13,964 nt of DNA, taken from Synura sp. LO234KE. Its lineage: Eukaryota; Sar; Synurophyceae; Synurales; Mallomonadaceae. The notes under the pieces are model-generated. The model was not told where the DNA came from, ran no database searches, and worked only from the letters and a program-made list of their open reading frames with translations. The DNA lies in the NCBI GenBank assembly GCA_015143735.1, contig VKHC01000274.1, positions 1 to 13,964 on the forward strand. Direction: 5' to 3'. The translations under genes were made by a program, and so were the position numbers. Shown piece by piece: positions 8,791-13,964 of the stretch (position 1 is its first letter; every line of letters begins with the position of its first letter).

Positions 8791-9573
8791 TTATGTAACG
8801 GCGAAGGAATCGGCTATACGTTTTATCTGATTAGAGTAGTCGCTATCAAACAAACTCGACAAACCAGATATCCACAAAGATACAATTTCCCCGTCTTTGA
8901 AAAATGATTTCACTTGAGTTTGTCTGAAGACACCTTCCGCTATAGGCGTTTTGAATGAGAAGTCCAATTCATTCCCAAGCAGGACAACTCCCAATAGCTC
9001 GCTAGGCGTGCTCTTTTTCTCAAAATCACTTTGTCTCTGAAGAACTAACAACTCCGCGATGAGATTAGGAGAACCAACATCTGAATATTTTTCCAACGGC
9101 GCGAACCACCAATCGATATCGAAGTCCTTCAAAAGTTGTTTGGCGTTCAGTCGAGTGACGCTAAGCGATGCACCTTCGGCGAAATTAGTTGCCACCAGCA
9201 GTATTTCTTCAATTTGATACTTAGACAAAGTTGGCGTCGGCAACTTTCTTGGTATCGTTATCCAACCTGGAAAAACACCGATTTTAAACCCGGATTTTTT
9301 ATCCACAACCTGGTCGAGATCATTAGAATCTGAGGCACATAATTTAGGCAGAGTTATTGTTGCAACAGTAGAAATACTCAAAGCTGCAATTAATTTATCA
9401 ACCAATACATCTCTCAATGACAAATGTTTTAATTCGAAGTTGTCAGGTAATTTAAGCGACAGGTGCAAGGAGAAAGCATCAAATTTCTCGATGCAACGAG
9501 ATAAATGTATAAATCCAGAGGCAGAATTAAATGAAAATAATATTAGGTGCGCAAAAGAATTTAAGACATGCAT
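8791..9573 (-). CDS. Uninterrupted unidentified protein, about 260 residues
   Basis: The frame begins at an ATG at 9571-9573 (MHVLNSFAHLILFSF) and runs to TAA at 8791-8793. It is open 16 codons further upstream to 9621, directly behind a TGA. The extra start there would be GTG, which is unlikely in a nuclear gene, unless this is a 3' exon with an acceptor upstream. The protein has a hydrophobic N-terminal stretch, then DVLVDKLIAALS, GVFPGWITIPRKLP, a WWFAPLEKYSD segment near the middle, and ends RIADSFAVT. I see no catalytic motif or repeat and do not recognise the family. Codon use is AT-rich like the flanks, unlike the pyrimidine-rich LINEs on both sides. Its intactness between two dead elements argues that it is a host gene or exon under selection or recently active. 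No clear promoter or polyadenylation signal was seen. Confidence 0.55.
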   Translation of the reverse strand: MHVLNSFAHLILFSFNSASGFIHLSRCIEKFDAFSLHLSLKLPDNFELKHLSLRDVLVDKLIAALSISTVATITLPKLCASDSNDLDQVVDKKSGFKIGVFPGWITIPRKLPTPTLSKYQIEEILLVATNFAEGASLSVTRLNAKQLLKDFDIDWWFAPLEKYSDVGSPNLIAELLVLQRQSDFEKKSTPSELLGVVLLGNELDFSFKTPIAEGVFRQTQVKSFFKDGEIVSLWISGLSSLFDSDYSNQIKRIADSFAVT

Positions 9574-10200
9574 ATCCGGTCCTGAAGCAGTTTTAAAATT
9601 TTCTAACTGTTCTTGGGGCACTCAATATATACAATGACGAACGCAAGCAGAGCAATTTCGACGTTTGTCAAAACTGCCTAATTTTGTTGAGAGAAAGTTC
9701 TCACGAAATAACGCACCTTTTCCATCATTTTGCTTGCAATATATTCTACTCTTCACCGAATTGAAGTTGTACCAATTGGAACTTCTAATTCTAGGCCTAT
9801 TCTACTGTTCTAAAATTTGGCTTCAACACCGCGTTTTGGCGGTACGAGATAATCTTATTGGTGCATATCTACATCGAGCTGTAAATGGAATCAAGGCATA
9901 AAAGGTTTCTGAAAGTTTCTAATTCGTAGTAGTTTGTCGCATTTTCCCAAAATTGAACTGGTAGCAGTTGATATGAATCTTTCTGATGAATGTTATCTGA
10001 CGTAAAATCATATTCTATTCTTATTCTTTTGGAATGCTGACGTATTTTACTTTCCTTCATAACTTATTATCAGATTCTTGCTTTCTTAAAGAATTTCTTA
10101 ATTTGTGCAAAGCTAGTTAGTGACTAGAATCGAGTTTGACTTCTTAAGTTCTTCATTAAGAGTTATGAGTAAGTATGAGCGACAAGAACTGAGATAAAGA
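9574..10200. other. AT-rich flank upstream of the 260-residue frame
   Basis: About 0.6 kb of AT-rich DNA between the unidentified gene and element B. A minus-strand frame of 63 codons starts at an ATG at 10060 (MKESKIRQHSKRIRIEYDF) and ends at TAG at 9869. It could be an upstream exon of the neighbouring gene, but I could not find a donor and acceptor pair that joins the frames. Another stretch (9680-9610, minus) reads a hydrophobic ALLAFVIVYIE in a frame that closes before joining the long frame. Nothing else is recognised. Confidence 0.4.
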
Positions 10201-10399
10201 GGGCGTTGGAGCTCACAAGGAGGCTAGATGCATCTCCGCAAGGGCTGGAGTAAGGGGAGACTGTAAGGAGAACCGTGTGTCAAACCCAGCCTGGAAATCA
10301 ATAGGTAGAGGGTTTGAGGGGTTGATTTTGCGAAGATATTGAATCCGATGTTTTCCTCCAGAGGCTGAAGCGAGGCACGGGTAGTTGCTCAGAAAGAAT

Positions 10400-11357
10400 G
10401 GAATAGGTGACCAGTAACGGAAGATGATCAGATAGTCCAATCCAGGCTGACCCCGTACCAGCACCAGAACTGCCTCGACAGTCGGTAGTGAGAGCTCACT
10501 GTGAGTACATAATCGATTTCCGTGCCTGACGTAAGTCGTGGTGAGGGGCGAGTGATTGGCGACGATAAGTCATGGAGGTAATCTCGCTAGGAACGCCACC
10601 CTCCATCCCGAGCCCAGTATTGCAGAAGGTTCACTATAGCCTCCTCCTTCGAGACGGCTACCCCGCCAGCTGCTGTTAAAGTCACCACCCAGAATAACAT
10701 GATTACTCGGGTGGCGCATATGCGATAAGGCCATCGTCTTGATCGTTTGACGCACGTACTGTCGAGACGATTGAGTACCTTCCCGTGAGCTGAGATACCG
10801 TTGAGTCCACGTATACAGTTTATTGTCGGCGGAGTCCGGAAGAACCGTGGACGGCAGATAGGGCCAGTAAGTAGCTAGTACCCGAAGTACACCAGAGGGG
10901 ACCGTAATAGTAATAGAGTCGACTAGGCACTGGTTGGAGTCATCTGAGGTATGAAGAAAAAACTTACCGCTCCAACATTAAGAATTAATGCGTTTCTCCC
11001 TACCCGGGAAGGATGATCCGAGTGAGGGGAAGACGGAAACGTGGGATGGGACGAGAGCAGCTTGGCACGTTGGCCCAGTTTAGCATGAATTTCGGTGAGA
11101 TTAAACCGATGCTGGGCGTCATCTATGCCAGCATCGATAAGGACCAATATGTCCACAGCGTGTAGTAGCATTGCATTGAAACCATCCATCCCATTGACAT
11201 GTAAGTAGATAAGGCGGAAGTCATCCAGTTGGGACGTGCCTCCAAGTGCAAACTCAAACGCATCAGGAACGTGACGAAAAAAATCATCAAGGGAAGGCGC
11301 ATCAAAAATATCTCTTTCCAAGGGGGAACCTCCATGGGATCCTGTGGAAAAGGGCAT
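10400..11357 (-). pseudogene. AP-type endonuclease domain of LINE B (nearly complete, frameshifted)
   Basis: The reading enters at about 11357 and passes through DAPSLDDFFRHVPDAFEF to the N-terminal box LIYLHVNGMDGF (11214 downward), which carries the conserved Asn. VDILVLIDAG occupies the place where many family members have the catalytic acid. A frame break follows: the frame ends in TAG at 10923-10925, while the matching continuation (HTSDDSNQCLVDSITIT) sits in another frame, with a six-base A run on the plus strand at 10957-10962 as the likely slip site. Then come RVLATYWPYLP, VILGGDFNSSWRGSR (GGDFN at 10675-10689), GTEIDYVL (about 10505-10528) and, after another shift, SDHLPLLVTYS with catalytic Asp-His at 10415-10432. 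A stop follows LKPSTY. All main catalytic motifs remain readable, unlike element A. Confidence 0.88.
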
Positions 11358-11359
11358 GG

Positions 11360-12440
11360 GGTGAAGGAAGTGGAATGCTGTACACCCCCCAGATACAGGC
11401 CATAGAGGGGCAAAGACAAACCACAGACATATCCACGATAACCGAAGAGGATAATCGGCATACGACGAGGACTATCAAGCCGGGAAGGCAACGCGACCAA
11501 ATACCCTGTGTTGGTATGAGTGACACAGTCAATCACCTGGATTAAACCCCCATAGATCCCCCAGAGAAGATAGGCAAGAACCGTATGATCCCGGGGGGAT
11601 TTTCTTCGTTGATAGAACTCAAGAATGCTAGGAGCACGAGGAAGATTCAGTCCACTTATACGTCGAAGATACAACTTGTTTTGACGGGAAGGAGCAACAT
11701 AGCGATGGTTGTCCCCATTGACCAATTCCGTTGGTACACAGAGCTCACGTTGCCAGTGGAACGCCAGAAGTACCTCCATGCGTTTCCGCAGAGTGAACAC
11801 AGTTTCCGAGTCAGAGGGTAACGTGCTCAAATACGCCGTGAAGAGTGATTGAGAACCGCCCAACGTAAGCAAGGGCTGACTGTTTTAAGAGCGGCTCCAG
11901 AGGCCGTTCGGGTTAAAGAAGGAGATACCACTCCTTGCCCGTACGAAATTGCGCCTCAGGGTTGAGCCAGAGCAACAGTAAGATCACTAGGCGATGGAGG
12001 GAAAACCCGAGGAGGAGCCGGAGATGGGGTGACGACTGGAGGAGGGATCCACCGTGTTGGATCCGAGATGCATATTTAACAGGCTAGCAGTAGAGCCCGC
12101 ACAGGCAAAGGACCATCCAGACATGCATCCAAAGGTGCAGGTATAGGTACCACAGGGAACGAACCAGATAGGGAGACCAGGCAGTTCCGCCCAACGGAGT
12201 CTGTGCCATCGTCCGATAAGAGGGTGACACGTACACTGTCTAACTGGGTAAACGGGCGGTGGAGCGGAGGGCCCGGATCCCGTTGAACCACAGTGGTCAG
12301 ATGTGGAGAAGGGGAAACAAGTTGCTCCTCCTCAATTGCTTGATCCTTTACAGGGGATGAGAAAGCAGAATCTACGACCGAACTCGAGACCAAAGGCATG
12401 ATTGCCGTGAGCAATGCGTCAACAGCACAATCAAAGTGTA
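11360..12440 (-). pseudogene. Middle region of LINE B: proline-rich linker and unassigned segment
   Basis: Following the peptidase-like part, one frame continues through VVDSAFSSPVKDQAIEEEQ to PVRALLLAC and a stop at 12076-12078. A proline-rich stretch is readable at about 12050-11950 (WIPPPVVTPSPAPPRVFPP), a likely flexible linker. From 11872 a 249-codon frame is open to 11123: MLTLGGSQSLF, RMEVLLAFHWQREL, LLWGIYGGLIQVIDC. Its last part overlaps the endonuclease in a different frame, and that overlapped part is probably shadow. No named domain is seen in the segment 11872-11380. It shows no CCHC zinc knuckle of the kind common in LINE first proteins. Confidence 0.5.
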
Positions 12441-12995
12441 GAGAAGACGGGGTCTGGAGAGGAATCAGGAAGTAATGCCCCCCTCTAGGGTACTTTTGAA
12501 GCTCCGCAAGGGTGAAAAGATGGCTACGGTCTGGAAAGCGATAGTCAGTCACAAGTTGGGACCATGGTTGATTATGGCGGGAGGGACGAAAGTCTATGAA
12601 CACACCTAATTCCTCCGGTTCCAGTTCTGCATAGAACGAGGCCAGAGATCCAGGCAAAAGGAGTTCAGTGACCACTTGGTGAGGAAGAATCTGCCCGAGT
12701 CGGCAAGAAGGAGGGAATGCTGGCTCTTTTGGAGTCCAGCGATCCAGAGGCGAAGCTTTTCCTCCAACGCTGGAGAACAAGGAGTCTCGAGAAAGAACTG
12801 AACGGCTGTAATCACCGTGAGGTAATCCTGTTGTCGCCGATAAACCGAAGATAAGACCGACTAGCCTGAGTGCACCGAGAGAGATTTACATCCCAGCGTT
12901 TACCAGAGCGAAGTCGAAATAAGCGCCCCAGTTGAGCTCCACAGCTTCCATCTGGTTCACAGGCATAATACCACTCGGGAGAATCCAGAGTTTGA
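12440..12995 (-). pseudogene. OTU-like cysteine-peptidase signature in LINE B (broken)
   Basis: Read on the minus strand, EWYYACEPDGSCGAQLG lies at about 12977-12925. The DGSC core has the form of the OTU-family nucleophile box (D-G-N/S-C), with Cys encoded at 12941-12943. It is followed by LFRLRSGKRWDVNLSRC in the same frame. About 155 codons downstream, in another frame, RGGHYFLIPL provides an aromatic-flanked His at 12475-12477, matching the OTU His box (H-Y/F with hydrophobics). Order and spacing fit an OTU-like fold of roughly 130-160 residues. OTU-like peptidases are known from some LINE groups such as Dualen/RandI-type elements. Between the boxes the frame shifts at least once (alternatives ETPCSPALEEKLRLWIAG and LGVFIDFRPSRHNQPW). 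The third catalytic residue cannot be assigned. A chance DGSC is possible but the paired His box makes it less likely. Confidence 0.55.
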
Positions 12996-13289
12996 AGTAG
13001 TTTCCCGGAGAATGCGTCGACGTTCAGGAGAGGTGCAGTCCATCGGAAAGGTAAACGTGCATCACTTTATGGAAAACCTAGGCACAATAATCCACCAAAG
13101 GTAACGGAGACCCTATTCAAGAAATATTAAGCTCTCCGCTGAAATGGCGGAGTAAATAGCAGGAACGTTGTAATAATGGGGGAATTTGAGATAACATTTC
13201 GCCATGTATGGTGATGCCCGCGTAATGAAGCAATCAGGGGGTGAGAGCATCCTCATACTGACGAAGAATCGCCAACTGGGTAGTGTGAT

Positions 13290-13680
13290 CCAGCGTACGG
13301 AGGAAATCGACCTAGTACTGAAGGCAATAGCTCGTGTAGAATTCTCTACCGAAGGCGATATGAATGCCTGAAATAGCGACAACTACTAACCTCCTCTCAC
13401 GCTTAAGAAAGACAATACGAGAGTTCACGCGACGGGGATCAAAGTGCTCATTGATAAAGCGCCCATATCATGACCGATAGTCCTGTGCATCAACAACCCA
13501 GTGGCGGTGAACCTGATAACAATAGTTTGAGCAATATTTTGGATCCTCCCCATCAGAGCGCGAGAGCCACAGATATCTTCATAGGAGCAGATGACTAAGT
13601 CAAGTTTTCTTCCGATTCGTTAAAGGATCTTTGTTCAGAAAGAAAATGGCGATTCGAGCAAACAAACCTTCACCCTGGAA
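13290..13680 (-). pseudogene. SET-like methyltransferase domain at the N-terminal end of LINE B (broken)
   Basis: SET domains transfer methyl groups to lysines, classically on histones. Three SET boxes appear in order on the minus strand. The first, GEGLFARIAI (13674 downward), matches the opening G-x-G-L-F-A box. The second, WVVDAQDYRS, stop, YGRFINEHFDP (13500-13435), matches the central R-F-I-N-H box, with Glu-His in place of the usual His-Ser. It is followed by NSRIVFLKRERRLVVVA. The third, GREFYTSY (13350-13327), matches G-E-E-L/F-x-x-x-Y, with one Glu changed to Arg. The boxes span about 115 codons, the normal size of a SET core. A TGA at 13468-13470 and a frame change between the first and second boxes break it; a TAG follows at 13312-13314. 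After it the same frame reads VDFLRTLDHTTQLAIL, a helical SET-tail-like segment. Box match and spacing make SET the best reading, but the similarity is judged by eye. Confidence 0.68.
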
Positions 13681-13745
13681 TGATAAAGAGTTCCGCAAAC
13701 CCAACATCTTGAGGCGGTGGGATCCCGGGGATGGAACGAATATAT

Positions 13746-13964
13746 TTGTCACCAAAACTCGATCGTATATAGTCTATTCACCGCCAAACAATTTTCCACA
13801 ATATATGATAGTATAATAATCGTTATGAGAATGTTTTCCTGTGTTGAAAATGCATTTGCTTTAACGATTGTCGTGGCGGCAGGCCCCAAAAAACGTCATT
13901 CTGCACTTTCCAGGTGCTATAACTCACCGATTATCTACCCATAAACCTCCAATCTGTTTCCATT
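13746..13964. other. Right flank, nothing recognised
   Basis: AT-rich sequence beyond the inferred 5' end of element B. Plus-strand frames at 13631-13816 and 13717-13944 are open by chance; the first overlaps the SET-like region on the opposite strand. No RNA gene, repeat or promoter motif was seen. Confidence 0.4.

Larger units (their letters stand above)
10200..13745 (-). mobile_element. LINE element B: 3'-deleted non-LTR retrotransposon with SET-like and OTU-like domains
   Basis: A GC-richer block on the minus strand, bounded by AT-rich sequence near 10200 and 13745. Read 5' to 3' on its own strand it shows a SET-like domain (about 13680-13290), a damaged stretch, an OTU-like peptidase signature (about 12990-12440), a proline-rich linker, an unassigned region, and an AP-type endonuclease (about 11357-10400) with all main motifs. 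Sequence characteristic of the element continues about 200 bases past the SDH box and then ends, with no reverse transcriptase or RNase H. That is the reverse of ordinary LINE truncation, so the 3' half was probably lost by deletion or rearrangement. Several stops and frameshifts show it is dead. Membership of the SET part in the element is inferred from same strand, continuous composition and equal decay; no second copy was available. Confidence 0.75.

Noticed and set aside
9571-9680. A 51-nt intron (gtatat ... cttcag) joining a hydrophobic ALLAFVI segment to the 260-residue frame
   Set aside because: Joining at these sites gives a stop codon or a wrong frame in each phase I checked by hand.
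11246-11821. Plus-strand frames opposite element B
   Set aside because: They mirror the minus-strand LINE B protein and show no domain.
1-13964. CRISPR arrays, bacterial operons, phage or virus genes
   Set aside because: No regularly spaced repeats, no Shine-Dalgarno-led gene chains and no capsid or packaging motifs; the intron and LINE content show eukaryotic DNA.

Overview
This is a eukaryotic nuclear window. A clean short spliceosomal intron (GTGAGT donor, pyrimidine-rich TTTTGCAG acceptor) sits at the left edge. Intergenic DNA is AT-rich, there are no bacterial-style operons, and the window is dominated by decayed non-LTR retrotransposons (LINEs). The LINE proteins have motif variants (KKAFDSV and FADD in the reverse transcriptase, an RNase H domain behind it, LATYWP/LATHWP in the endonuclease) that look more like protist or fungal elements than animal ones. 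I cannot name the host; an oomycete-, fungus- or alga-like microbial eukaryote is a guess.

Layout. (1) 1-261: probable 3' end of a host gene on +, with a 50-bp intron. (2) 262 to about 3185: AT-rich intergenic DNA with one weak small reading frame, a 15-bp minisatellite, three small hairpins, and a tiny A-tailed insert between 16-bp direct repeats. (3) About 3185-8655, +: element A, a LINE relic missing its N-terminal coding part. It carries remnants of an AP-type endonuclease, reverse transcriptase, long connection region, type I RNase H, C-terminal tail and 3' UTR. It has many frameshifts and stops. (4) About 8656-10200: AT-rich island with one uninterrupted minus-strand reading frame (8791-9573, open back to 9621) that I cannot identify. 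(5) About 10200-13745, -: element B, the 5' part of a second, related LINE. Read in its own direction it encodes a SET-like methyltransferase domain, an OTU-like cysteine-peptidase signature (DGSC ... HYFL), a proline-rich linker and an AP-type endonuclease. It stops before any reverse transcriptase. (6) About 13746-13964: flank with nothing recognised.

The main discovery candidate is element B: the front of a LINE that seems to have carried a SET domain and an OTU-like peptidase ahead of its endonuclease. The two elements lie tail to tail around the AT-rich island. Both are dead copies, so function must be inferred from intact relatives.
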